In this document: positions 1-8,808 of the stretch, in pieces
Numbering within the stretch: position 1 is the stretch's first letter
How the letters are laid out: every line of letters starts with the position of its first letter
Assembly (NCBI GenBank): GCA_964595945.1
Contig: CAZQSL010000009.1
Span: forward strand, 1-49,903
DNA: 49,903 nucleotides
Source: CAZQSL01 sp964595945
GTDB taxonomy: Bacteria; UBP15; UBA6099; JAJRTR01
Direction: 5' to 3'
The notes under the pieces: model-generated
The model's input: the letters and a program-made list of their open reading frames with translations, nothing else
The model's database searches: none
Told to the model about the DNA's origin: nothing
Translations under genes and position numbers: made by a program

Positions 1-1
1 G

Positions 2-1909
2 ACCATTCCGTTTTTCATCGGCCTTCACTCCGGTCTGGCATACGGCATTTTCTTTGATACGCCGTGGAAATCGTTTTTCGATCTCGGAGTGGCTGACAAA
101 GGCAGTTATGTATTTGGTGCAGAGGGCGGCGATATGAATTACTACATTGTCGCAGGCCCTGAAATGACCGACATCGTCACGCGATATTGCGATCTCACTG
201 GGCGCATGACAATGCCCCCACTCTGGACGCTTGGTTATCACCAGTCGCGCTGGAGCTACAAGACAGAGGAGAAAGTCCGCAAGCTCGCCGCGAGATTTCG
301 CGAGTATGATATCCCGCTCGACTGTATTCATCTCGATATCCACTATATGGATCAGTATAAAGTCTTTACGTGGGACCCAGAGCGTTTTCCCGCGCCGAAA
401 CAACTTGCCGACGATCTTCGCGCCGATGGCGTGCGTCTCGTTCCTATCCTTGACCCGGGCATCAAGACCGATCCTTCTTACGACGTTTTCCGTGAATGTA
501 TTGAAAATGATTATTTCATGCGACGCACCAATGGCAAAATCTTCTGGGGCATAGTGTGGCCAGGCAAGACGTTTTTCCCTGATTTTGCCCGTAAGGAAGT
601 CCGTGACTGGTGGGCCGGACACATCGCCGAATTCATGAAATACAACCAGGGCGGTCTGTGGCTCGACATGAATGACCCGTCGATCAATATCAAACCCCAT
701 CTCTACAAGATTTCCACTGATGATGTCGTGCAGGAAGAACCCGAAGGTGCGGTCCCTCACCTCAAGCTCCACAACGTCTATGGACATCTCGAAAATATCG
801 CCACCCATGAAGGCATGCTCCGCGCGCGCCCCGACGAACGCCCGTACATCGTGACGCGTTCGGCATACGCTGGCATCCAGAAATGGTCGACCATCTGGAC
901 TGGCGACAACTCTTCCACCTGGGAATGCCTTCAGGTCAGTATAGCCGAAATATGCAGTCTCGGTCTTTCCGGCGTTTCTTTTGTCGGTGCCGACATCGGC
1001 GGATTCACGCGCAACTGCACGCCTGAACTTTATGCCCGGTGGATACAGCTTGGCTGTTTCTATCCCTTCACGCGTACTCACACGATGTTGTGCAGCCGTC
1101 AGCAGCAGCCGTGGTCATTTGGCGCCAGGGTAACCGATATCGCCCGCGAATACATCAAACTTCGCTACCGGCTTATTCCCTACATTTACAATTCGTTCTA
1201 TGAAAGCACGCAATCCGGATTGCCTGTCATGCGTCCGCTTGTCCTCGAATGGCAGCATGACGACAAATGCGCTGTGCTCGAAGACCAGTTCCTCTTCGGG
1301 CCCTCTTTTATGATCGCACCCGTAGTAGTCAAAGGGCAGCGGGAAAAAGATGTCTATTTCCCTGCTGGCGAATGGATCGATTTCCGCACTGGAGAACGCA
1401 TTGCCGGACCGACAACCCGAAAAGTCGAAGCGCCACTTGACTTCATGCCCATATATGTCCGCTCCGGTCACATCATACCCATGTGGCCCGTAATGAAACA
1501 CACTGGCGAAAAAACGCCTGATCCGCTCATCCTCAACATCTACGCAGGAGCGCCAGCCTCGCTCGAACTTTACGAGGATGACGGCATTACATATCCTGTC
1601 GGGGGGCAAGCATCACTTACCGCCTTCACATACGAAGAAAACGCCGATGGTTTTGAATTTGCCGCAGGACCACGCGAAGCCGCTGGCGACAGAATCTACA
1701 GCCCCGCACGTAACAATATCAAGATCGTCATCAAAGGCGCCAAAATACCAACGTCGATCAAGATGGGAGCAAAAGCTGTCAAGAAAGCCCTCGCACCCGC
1801 CACTCAGGACAATCCCCTCGACGGCTGGCACTTTGATATATCTTCAGCAACTCTTACAATCGGCGCACCTGACAACGCGGCTGGTTTCAGGATAACGGTT
1901 GCCTACTGA
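2..1909 (+). CDS. GH31 family alpha-glycosidase (5' partial)
   Basis: The frame is open to the window edge, so the true start lies upstream; a GTG at 89 is internal, because the codons before it still read like family sequence (PFFIGLHSGLAYGIFFD). Retaining glycosidases of family 31 hydrolyse terminal alpha-glucosidic or alpha-xylosidic bonds. Seen: a TIM-barrel core with LDIHYMD near 300-350, the nucleophile motif WLDMNDPS with its Asp codon at 665-667, the acid/base region WTGDNSSTWE near 900, and a C-terminal beta-sandwich carrying the family motif YEDDG. The nucleophile motif ends in Asp where most members have Glu (DMNE), a conservative change. Substrate cannot be read from this; alpha-glucosidase is most likely. 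No signal peptide can be judged because the N-terminus is missing. A terminator hairpin follows the stop. Confidence 0.92.
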   Translation, partial: TIPFFIGLHSGLAYGIFFDTPWKSFFDLGVADKGSYVFGAEGGDMNYYIVAGPEMTDIVTRYCDLTGRMTMPPLWTLGYHQSRWSYKTEEKVRKLAARFREYDIPLDCIHLDIHYMDQYKVFTWDPERFPAPKQLADDLRADGVRLVPILDPGIKTDPSYDVFRECIENDYFMRRTNGKIFWGIVWPGKTFFPDFARKEVRDWWAGHIAEFMKYNQGGLWLDMNDPSINIKPHLYKISTDDVVQEEPEGAVPHLKLHNVYGHLENIATHEGMLRARPDERPYIVTRSAYAGIQKWSTIWTGDNSSTWECLQVSIAEICSLGLSGVSFVGADIGGFTRNCTPELYARWIQLGCFYPFTRTHTMLCSRQQQPWSFGARVTDIAREYIKLRYRLIPYIYNSFYESTQSGLPVMRPLVLEWQHDDKCAVLEDQFLFGPSFMIAPVVVKGQREKDVYFPAGEWIDFRTGERIAGPTTRKVEAPLDFMPIYVRSGHIIPMWPVMKHTGEKTPDPLILNIYAGAPASLELYEDDGITYPVGGQASLTAFTYEENADGFEFAAGPREAAGDRIYSPARNNIKIVIKGAKIPTSIKMGAKAVKKALAPATQDNPLDGWHFDISSATLTIGAPDNAAGFRITVAY

Positions 1910-1929
1910 CAACAATGATATGAGTTCGG

Positions 1930-1960
1930 GGGACGCCTCGTTATTTGGCGTCCCTTTCCC
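1930..1960 (+). terminator. Intrinsic terminator after the GH31 gene
   Basis: A perfect 8-bp GC-rich stem, GGGACGCC (1930-1937) with GGCGTCCC (1947-1954), and a 9-nt loop are followed by TTTCCCTTATT. It starts 20 bases after the GH31 stop and should separate that gene from the phosphodiesterase downstream. Confidence 0.75.
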
Positions 1961-2038
1961 TTATTCATCATCCAATTGCCGTCGGAGGCAGTCGATCGTT
2001 TATCACCATAAGGCCAAAATGATGGGAGACTTGTCTGG

Positions 2039-2899
2039 ATGAAATTAACGAAAAAACACATCCGTTCACTTGCCCTCGCAATACTTGTCATCGCCCTCGG
2101 CATACCATCATCAGCGGCGTCGAAACCGCCTGTCCCGACACTGCGTCCCAATACCGCCGTCATGCTCGTGGCCCACAGAGGCGTCAAGATGTACACGCCT
2201 GAAAATACCCTGCCAGCCATTCAGAAAGCAATTGATCTCGGATACAGCTATGTCGAACTCGATGTGCGATACTCCTCGGATGGCATTCCATATATCCTTC
2301 ACGACCCTAATCTGATGCGCACCACGGGACGCATGGCCAATGCCACCGGATTGACGATGGAACAACTGAAGAAATATGATGCCGGAGCAACATTCGCAAA
2401 AGAATTCAAGGGTACGCGTATACCGACCCTCGAAGAAGCGCTCCAGGTCATGCATGGCAAAATCAAGCTCTATCTTGACCAGAAAGAACTGCCGAACCGG
2501 GCGCTGATCGATCTGCTCTCCAGGTATGATTTTTATCCTGACAACATCGTGATCGTAGGCAGTGGCGAGTTTCAGCATGGATTCCTCGCACTCGAACCCG
2601 ATGCACCAGCAATGCCGGGGTTGTCTCGAACCGAAGATATCGAAACGGTACTCGCGAGGTTTCCCTCAGCGGTAGCATTCAATACGGATTGCGCCGACGT
2701 AACCCCTGAAATGGTCGATGCCGCCCACTCGCGTGGTGTAATGGTGTTTTCCAACGCCCTCGAAATCAGGGACCCGGAACAAGTACGCTCATGCCTTGCT
2801 AACGCAATCGATTCCGGAGTCGATGCTATCCAGTTCGACCGCTATGACATCGCACGGTCACTTGTCGACGAAATCATACTACACTCAACAAACCGGTAA
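2039..2899 (+). CDS. Secreted glycerophosphodiester phosphodiesterase family protein
   Basis: 286 residues, ATG start with GGGAG ten bases upstream. Residues 1-27 form a signal peptide: a Lys-rich start, a hydrophobic core LALAILVIALGI, and a small-residue cleavage region (SSAAS). The GDPD catalytic pattern is complete: HRG at 46-48, PENT at 54-57, ELD at 73-75 and HD at 88-89. These enzymes hydrolyse glycerophosphodiesters to glycerol-3-phosphate and an alcohol such as ethanolamine or choline, with Ca2+ or Mg2+ as cofactor. The export signal suggests action outside the cytoplasm on deacylated phospholipids. It has its own terminator-bounded unit. Inferred and unproven: it could supply ethanolamine to the microcompartment operon that starts at 21 kb. 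Confidence 0.9.
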   Translation: MKLTKKHIRSLALAILVIALGIPSSAASKPPVPTLRPNTAVMLVAHRGVKMYTPENTLPAIQKAIDLGYSYVELDVRYSSDGIPYILHDPNLMRTTGRMANATGLTMEQLKKYDAGATFAKEFKGTRIPTLEEALQVMHGKIKLYLDQKELPNRALIDLLSRYDFYPDNIVIVGSGEFQHGFLALEPDAPAMPGLSRTEDIETVLARFPSAVAFNTDCADVTPEMVDAAHSRGVMVFSNALEIRDPEQVRSCLANAIDSGVDAIQFDRYDIARSLVDEIILHSTNR

Positions 2900-3219
2900 T
2901 GATGTCTCTTAACCATTTTAGCTTATTGTGAAACAATATTGCATCTTGTTGCTTGTCGCACGTTTTTCGTTTTGCTTGCCAAATTGCATACTTCGTGTAT
3001 TGTCCTTTTCAAGCGTCAGGATTTCGGACAAATATCCAGAGCACTATGCTATCACCCCGAATTCTGCAATGGTATTCGGGAGCAGTACAATGTTCGCCAC
3101 TCATGTTGTCATGGCAGAATGATGTGTCGGAACTAATGATTTCTGCGCGGCATTTCAAATTGTCGGGGCAGTTACGCATCCGGTTTTGTGACGAACAGGT
3201 ATGGATATCTACGCTTGAT
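2900..3219. other. Gene-free stretch between convergent genes
   Basis: This 320-base, relatively AT-rich region lies between the ends of the phosphodiesterase (+) and mfd (-). Small overlapping frames here show no family features, no convincing Shine-Dalgarno and no codon pattern like their neighbours. I see no clear hairpin with a T-tract and no repeat. It may hold weak terminators for both genes. Confidence 0.5.
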
Positions 3220-6200
3220 CTACGTGAGACGTGCTTCAGCGAAAGACATGTATTTCAAAAATTCGTCGATAAGCATGTCGGACGGCAGTCCACGGTGGGT
3301 GACTCTGGTACGATCCTGCATGTGATCCACTTCGAGCATTACGTTGGCTGGATATCCAGTGGATGAAAACCGCACACGTGAATCGTCGTCAGCAAACAGG
3401 ATATCCGTGTATTCGAGTTTGGGCATTGTTCTGATTTTGTTGATCCCGAAACTCACGGCGCGTGCCGAAATCTTCTGGCACTTGAACAGGCGCAGGAGCT
3501 GGGGGGGGAGTTCTCCGTAACGGTCACGCATTTCCGTGGCGATATCGTCTACATAGTCGTCATTTGTGCAAGCGGTGATGCGTTTGTAAAATGCCGTGCG
3601 GCGCGGAAGGTCTTCGATATAGTCGTCAGGGATATAAGCATCGGCGGCAAAGTCGATTTCGGCATTTTCCCTGATCCTAACGGGTTCGCCCTTGAACTGG
3701 CTGACTGTCTCGGCAAGCATCTGGCAATATAGATGAAATCCGACTTCAGCGATACAGCCGTGCTGTTCGGCTCCGAGTATGTTGCCGGCGCCCCGGATTT
3801 CGAGGTCTTTCATGGCGAGTTTGTAGCCCGAGCCGAGATCGGCGAAGTCTCTGATCGCAAAGAGCCGTTTCCGGGCTTTTTCAGTCAGTGATTCCATTGG
3901 GGCATGGAAAAAATAAGCGTATGCCTGGCGATATGAGCGGCCTACTCTTCCCCTGAGCTGGTAGAGCTGCGAAAGTCCGAAGTTTTCGGCATTGTTGACG
4001 ACAAGCGTGTTGACATTGGGTATGTCAATGCCATTTTCGATGATGGTGGTGCTGATGAGTATGTCGTAGTGATGCTCGGTGAAGTCGATCATTACCCTTT
4101 CAATTTCAGTTTCGGGCATTTGGCCGTGGCAAATAGCGATGCGGGCATGAGGGAATGTATTGAATAGAAAAATCCTGATATTTTCGAGTGACGCGATGTC
4201 ATTGTGGACAAAAAAAACTTGGCCTCTTCGAGACAATTCACGTTCGATGGCAAGATAAAGGGTGTGCGTATTCCATGCTTCGACGAAAGTGCGTACAGAG
4301 CGCCGGTCTTCCGGAGGTGTTTCGATCAGGCTCATGTCCCTGATGCCGGCCATTGCCATATTGAGTGTGCGCGGGATGGGAGTAGCCGTCAGAGTCAGCA
4401 CGTCGATATTGGTTTTCAGCATCTTCATAGCTTCCTTGTGTTTGACGCCGAATCGTTGTTCTTCGTCGACGATCAGCAACCCGAGCTGCTTGAAAACCAC
4501 ATCTTTCGACAGCAGCCGGTGCGTGCCGACAATGATGTCGAGATCGCCTGACGCGAGACGTTTGAGCGTGACGTTTTGCTCCTTGCGCGACCTGAATCTC
4601 GACACTACATCCACCGTGACCGGAAATCGGGCGAGACGTTCGGAAAAAGTCCTGTAGTGTTGGTGAGCAAGTACAGTTGTCGGGCATAGAATAGCGATCT
4701 GCTTATGGTCGAGCGCTGCCTTGAAGGCTGCACGTATCGCAACCTCTGTCTTGCCATATCCGACATCGCCGAAGACAAGTCTGTCCATCGGCTTCTCGCC
4801 TTCCATATCCGACTCGACATCGCGTATGGCATGGAGTTGATCCTCTGTTTCAGTGTACTGAAAGGAATCATAGAGTTCCTGCAGGAATACATTGCCGGAG
4901 GAAAACTGGAAGCCCCTGGCTTCGGCGCGTTCCTGATAGAGCAGGAGGAGTTTCGATGCGAGTTCTTCCACCTTTTTGCGAACACGCTGTTTGACACGGT
5001 TCCACTGTCCGGAGTGGAGGGGATATATGCGAGGCAGCGTACCTTCGCCACCGATGTATTTTTCTATGCGGTTCATCTGGTCGACAGGTACGAGCAGTGC
5101 ATCGCCGCGCCCGTATTTGATCTGGAAAAAATCCTTTTCGCAACCGTCAGCCGAATGCCGGCGGACAATGCCTTCATAGATGCCAACCCCATGGTCGGCA
5201 TGTACGACATACTCCCCCTGTGAGATATCTTCAGGCACGAGGATCGGCGCGCGATCCCGGCGGTCGCCAGCCGGTTTCCTGCGTTCGGGGGGACGGCTGA
5301 ACATCTCGGAGTCGGTGTATATCGCAAGCGGAATGTCACTGATGCTCACGCCACCTGTCATGTCGCCTTCAAATGATCTCACTCCGAAGATTTCCTGCTC
5401 TTCGAGAAAGCTGTCGAGCCGTTTGCGATATCGCGAGATGACGACGACTTCGCCTTTTGCGCAATCCGCACGCAGCTTTTCTGCAATTGCGTCGAGGCTC
5501 AGCGGCAGTGGAGGCAGCATGCTGGCCGGCAGGGAAACGGATTCGTCGGCATCATCCGGATTGTCGTGACTTATGAATGAGACTGTACGTACGGTTGTGT
5601 CCGGTGCTTCCGAGTAAATCATTTCCATGATTTTGTCTGGAGAAGGGAACTCGTTTTTCTGTAGCCATTCGAGCGTTTCGTTGCGGGATTTCACGAATTC
5701 ACCGGCACAGTATTCTGGGTCGACAGCTATCAGTGTTTTGAATATACCCGACGAAAGGATTGTGCTGTCAGCGCCGAACATTTGTGGATAGAGAATGCCG
5801 CCGTCAAACGATATCCCCTGCTCGGCAAGTGTACGGTGATCGTCCCGTAGCACTGACATGTCGCCTGCCGGCGCGCCCGAAACCGCCTCGAAGCATGGTG
5901 CGATGGTGATGTCCTTGACACGCCGGCTCGAACGTTGCGATTCGGGATCGAACACCCTCATTTCGTCGATGAGATTACCCGCGAATTCGACACGAACCGG
6001 GAAACTTGCCTGCGCCGGAAAAACATCTATCACGCCACCACGCACACAGAAGGAGCCTTCGTCTTCGACCGTCTTCAGACGCTGGTAGCCTGCGGCGGCA
6101 AGATGATCGATGAACTGCTTGACCGTGACGGGCGCATGCTCGTGAAACCGCCGGGCCACTTCAAGATAATCGGTGCGTGACATCGTGCGGCGCGCGACTG

Positions 6201-6648
6201 CGCCGGGTGTGGCAAGCACGAGCGGTATGGGAACTGCCGGTTGCCACGAATATACGGCAGACAAAGCGGACAGTCTGCGGCGACGGCGATCACGCATCGC
6301 CGGTGGCAGGTCTGATTCGTACAGATCGTAGTCAGGGAAGTTGAATATTTCGATTTTCGAACCAAGATTTTCGAGTCCAACAAGCCAGTTGAGCTCACGT
6401 TCGAAAAGTGCCACTCGATCATCGTCATGCAGCACAACTATGAGCGGCTCATGAGTTTCGAGCGCATACGCGAGCGTCATGAGATGGAGTGCAAGTCCCT
6501 GAACCCGATAGAATTTCAGCGGAATCTGCGAGCCTGTGGCGGTGAAGACCGCGTCGCTGAGACCCTGGCTATTTTTGATGATATCGATGAGAGGCATTGC
6601 AGTATCTCGGAGTCTTGCAGAAAGAACACCCGCCGCGAGTGGCGGCAC
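3220..6648 (-). CDS. mfd: Transcription-repair coupling factor Mfd
   Basis: 1142 residues, full length for Mfd. It removes RNA polymerase stalled at DNA lesions and recruits UvrA. Seen in order: an N-terminal UvrB-like module (about 1-350) with VKQFIDHLAAAGYQRL, the RNA polymerase-interacting region with YVVHADHGVGIYEG (near 490), then the RecG-like motor with Walker A GDVGYGKTEVA (near 628), DEEQRFGVKHKE (near 725), TATPIPRTLNMA, and the RGRVGRS helicase motif, followed by the TRCF C-terminal domain. The longest frame starts with GTG at 6648, but ATG at 6597 (MPLIDIIKN) fits the family better; neither has a strong Shine-Dalgarno. A run of eight G/C at 3501-3508 lies in the coding sequence. 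Another repair gene, uvrB, lies 2 kb away on the opposite strand. Confidence 0.97.
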   Translation of the reverse strand: MPPLAAGVLSARLRDTAMPLIDIIKNSQGLSDAVFTATGSQIPLKFYRVQGLALHLMTLAYALETHEPLIVVLHDDDRVALFERELNWLVGLENLGSKIEIFNFPDYDLYESDLPPAMRDRRRRRLSALSAVYSWQPAVPIPLVLATPGAVARRTMSRTDYLEVARRFHEHAPVTVKQFIDHLAAAGYQRLKTVEDEGSFCVRGGVIDVFPAQASFPVRVEFAGNLIDEMRVFDPESQRSSRRVKDITIAPCFEAVSGAPAGDMSVLRDDHRTLAEQGISFDGGILYPQMFGADSTILSSGIFKTLIAVDPEYCAGEFVKSRNETLEWLQKNEFPSPDKIMEMIYSEAPDTTVRTVSFISHDNPDDADESVSLPASMLPPLPLSLDAIAEKLRADCAKGEVVVISRYRKRLDSFLEEQEIFGVRSFEGDMTGGVSISDIPLAIYTDSEMFSRPPERRKPAGDRRDRAPILVPEDISQGEYVVHADHGVGIYEGIVRRHSADGCEKDFFQIKYGRGDALLVPVDQMNRIEKYIGGEGTLPRIYPLHSGQWNRVKQRVRKKVEELASKLLLLYQERAEARGFQFSSGNVFLQELYDSFQYTETEDQLHAIRDVESDMEGEKPMDRLVFGDVGYGKTEVAIRAAFKAALDHKQIAILCPTTVLAHQHYRTFSERLARFPVTVDVVSRFRSRKEQNVTLKRLASGDLDIIVGTHRLLSKDVVFKQLGLLIVDEEQRFGVKHKEAMKMLKTNIDVLTLTATPIPRTLNMAMAGIRDMSLIETPPEDRRSVRTFVEAWNTHTLYLAIERELSRRGQVFFVHNDIASLENIRIFLFNTFPHARIAICHGQMPETEIERVMIDFTEHHYDILISTTIIENGIDIPNVNTLVVNNAENFGLSQLYQLRGRVGRSYRQAYAYFFHAPMESLTEKARKRLFAIRDFADLGSGYKLAMKDLEIRGAGNILGAEQHGCIAEVGFHLYCQMLAETVSQFKGEPVRIRENAEIDFAADAYIPDDYIEDLPRRTAFYKRITACTNDDYVDDIATEMRDRYGELPPQLLRLFKCQKISARAVSFGINKIRTMPKLEYTDILFADDDSRVRFSSTGYPANVMLEVDHMQDRTRVTHRGLPSDMLIDEFLKYMSFAEARLT

Positions 6649-6987
6649 TCATTCTGAGAAATTGAATTTGCCGTCCTATTGCGCGCGGCACTCTGTGAGA
6701 CCGGGCAACTGTTCTATCCGAACGGTGATTTTTCGGCGCATGGCCGAAGTGACAATTGTAGTTTGCATCAAGACTTTATCGCACGAAAGCGAGAGTTTTT
6801 CAACTGTTTGGTGTTATCTGCCACATTGGCATCACAAGGAAAAGCCATTGCTGGCAATCCAGCTCCGATGTATTCCCGCTTGTAGGTCGTACCGCAACTG
6901 TCGTATGCCTGTGGAGTTTTCGACCGAGACGCAAATGGCCGGGTTGTAACCCCGGCCATCAAATGTCATTTGATCATGTTACAAGCT
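6649..6987. other. Intergenic region between the GH57 gene and mfd
   Basis: Both flanking genes point left, so this 339-base stretch holds the GH57 gene's 3' end and the mfd promoter. The only clear structures are the stem-loop at 6935-6959 and, beside it, the small palindrome ATCAAATGTCATTTGAT. I found no supported gene; small frames here lack family features. Confidence 0.5.
6935..6959 (-). terminator. Stem-loop after the GH57 gene
   Basis: ATGGCCGGG (6935-6943) pairs with CCCGGCCAT (6951-6959) across a 7-nt loop, about 30 bases past the GH57 stop on the minus strand. The T-tract on the minus strand is short (ATTTGCG), so termination may be inefficient and mfd could be partly read through. 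Confidence 0.55.
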
Positions 6988-8649
6988 TCATGCGACAGGC
7001 GGGACTTTGAGATCGCCGAAGCATGATGCGTCGAAGTCGGGGAACAGCCGGTTGCGAGCCATGCAGTCGCCGAGGAATATCCACTCGTTTTCGGGGACGG
7101 TGCGGCCTTCGCCGTAGTCACGTGCCATCTGGCAGAGACGTTTGAAATCGGAGAAGTGCTGGCCGACTCGGCGCTCGGCATGATCGCGCGTACTCCAGTT
7201 GGTAATCATGAATTTCCAGTCGGAGGCAGTGAGGACGAGGAATTCGCGGCATGCCTGCTGGATGATTTTTCTCAGTTCGGCATCGGCGTTTGTCCAGAAG
7301 TCGCGGCAGAGATAGCGTATTTCGCGTTCGGCCTCGTACTCGCGGTCGAGTACCCATGCGACTTCTTCGTTGATCCATGTGGAGGAGTCGTAGTTGGCGC
7401 CCCATGATGATTCGGGCAGGTAGACATCGCCACGCGTGGGCATGCGTTCGAGGTATTCCGAGCATGTTTCACTGCGGATTTCGGGATCGCTGTTTACCCA
7501 TTTGATGAGGTGGTAGATGAATTCGGGACCTTCGAACCACCAGTGGCCGTAGAGTTCGGTGTCATAGGCGGTCATAGCCATTGCGGCGGTGCCTGTCTGC
7601 TCGAAATGGGTTTTGAGGCTGCTTGCAATCAGCGATTTATAGTGGCCGGCGTGTTCGAGGAGTTTTCGATTGAATGCGTCATCGGGGTGATAGTATTCCT
7701 TGTAGGCCATGTCGGCCTTGTTGTGCGTGATCTTCCAGTAGCGGTGACGGCCTTCGGAATGACGTTTGTGGAAGTCGAGGTAAACGCCATCGCCCGGGTA
7801 TCCGATTTCGTGGCGCCAGACCTGAAGTGAGAGGGGGACATCGCGAGCGAGGACCGCTACATCGTTTCCGGCTTGCTGAGCGCCCTTTGCGTTGTATGCG
7901 AAAAACGGATCTTTCAGAAAATTGTATGGATAGGCTTTCATGAGCTGATGATTGTCGACGACGAAGTATTTTATGCCGGCTTCGCCGAGAAACTCTTCGA
8001 CGCCTTTTCGCGAATAGGGGATTTCTCCCTTGTGCCTGCCGACTGGGGGGCCCCATTTGCATGCGGGGCGGTATCCGCATTCGGGAAGCCAGATGCCGTT
8101 GGGCTTGCGTCCGAAGTGGATGTTGTGGGCGTGCGATGCGATTGCGACCTGAGCCTGAATGGATGTGTCTTCTGCGCAGGCGGGGAAATATGCGTGGGTT
8201 GCGCCGCATGTCATGATTTCGATCTGTCCGGCGTCCTGAAGTTTGCGGAATGATTCGATGATGTCTTTTTTGTGGACTTCGACGAAACGGCGTTCGGTTT
8301 CGGCGTAGAATCCTGCCCAGCGTTCGGCGAGATACTTCAGGTGGAGTTCGCCACGCGATTCGAATTCCTTCGCGTCGCGTTCGGCAGCCATAACTTTTTC
8401 GCGGCAGTATGTGATGAAGTGCTCTTTGAAGTGGTCGAGCTTGAGCTGTTCGACGAGCACCGGCGACATTGTGAAAGTGATGCCGGGCCGGATGCCTTCG
8501 TTGACGAGGCGCGACATGACATCGAGAAGCGGGATATAAGTTTCCGCCGCAGCTTCGTGCAGCCACTCCTCTTCGAGGCTCTCGTGATACATTACCCAGG
8601 GCAGGTGCGTATGCAGTACGAGCAGGTAGCTTCCATAAAAGTTGGCCAA
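6988..8649 (-). CDS. GH57-family 1,4-alpha-glucan branching enzyme
   Basis: 553 residues with a TTG start; GGGGAG lies eight bases before it. GH57 branching enzymes cut an alpha-1,4-glucan and re-attach the chain by an alpha-1,6 bond in glycogen synthesis. Seen: N-terminal HTHLPW (13-18) of the (beta/alpha)7 barrel, the nucleophile motif WLPECGY with Glu190, the acid/base motif AYDTELYGHWW with Asp363, and a C-terminal helical DUF1957 domain with SSWGANYDSSTW. Length and motif set match the AmyC/TK1436 branching group rather than GH57 amylases. It is monocistronic, divergent from uvrB, and the GH31 enzyme at the left edge could belong to the same alpha-glucan metabolism. The activity assignment within GH57 is by motif, not assay. 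Confidence 0.88.
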   Translation of the reverse strand: MANFYGSYLLVLHTHLPWVMYHESLEEEWLHEAAAETYIPLLDVMSRLVNEGIRPGITFTMSPVLVEQLKLDHFKEHFITYCREKVMAAERDAKEFESRGELHLKYLAERWAGFYAETERRFVEVHKKDIIESFRKLQDAGQIEIMTCGATHAYFPACAEDTSIQAQVAIASHAHNIHFGRKPNGIWLPECGYRPACKWGPPVGRHKGEIPYSRKGVEEFLGEAGIKYFVVDNHQLMKAYPYNFLKDPFFAYNAKGAQQAGNDVAVLARDVPLSLQVWRHEIGYPGDGVYLDFHKRHSEGRHRYWKITHNKADMAYKEYYHPDDAFNRKLLEHAGHYKSLIASSLKTHFEQTGTAAMAMTAYDTELYGHWWFEGPEFIYHLIKWVNSDPEIRSETCSEYLERMPTRGDVYLPESSWGANYDSSTWINEEVAWVLDREYEAEREIRYLCRDFWTNADAELRKIIQQACREFLVLTASDWKFMITNWSTRDHAERRVGQHFSDFKRLCQMARDYGEGRTVPENEWIFLGDCMARNRLFPDFDASCFGDLKVPPVA

Positions 8650-8764
8650 GGCTGTTTCTCCCCAATAGTTTTATTGTCTGACTGATTATACCCCACTATT
8701 GCCGCAAGTGTAACATTTGATTGCGATATCACGCGCAGGGCTGTAAATTTTTACATGGCGTATT

Positions 8765-8783
8765 ACAATATAGTTTATATTGT
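8765..8783. promoter_or_regulatory. Perfect palindrome upstream of uvrB
   Basis: ACAATATAGTTTATATTGT is two 8-bp arms around GTT, ending 25 bases before the uvrB ATG and within the divergent space shared with the GH57 gene. Size, symmetry and place fit an operator for a dimeric repressor; LexA control of uvrB is common in bacteria. The sequence matches neither the E. coli nor the Bacillus SOS box, so this is only a candidate. Confidence 0.4.
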
Positions 8784-8808
8784 GCAATGCACAGAAGGGG
8801 TTATTCAA

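Noticed and set aside
7679..8665. A 328-residue open frame inside the GH57 gene, on the same strand in another frame
   Set aside because: Arg/Pro/Ser-rich translation without family features; it is an out-of-frame shadow of the GC-rich coding sequence. The GH57 frame has all catalytic motifs.
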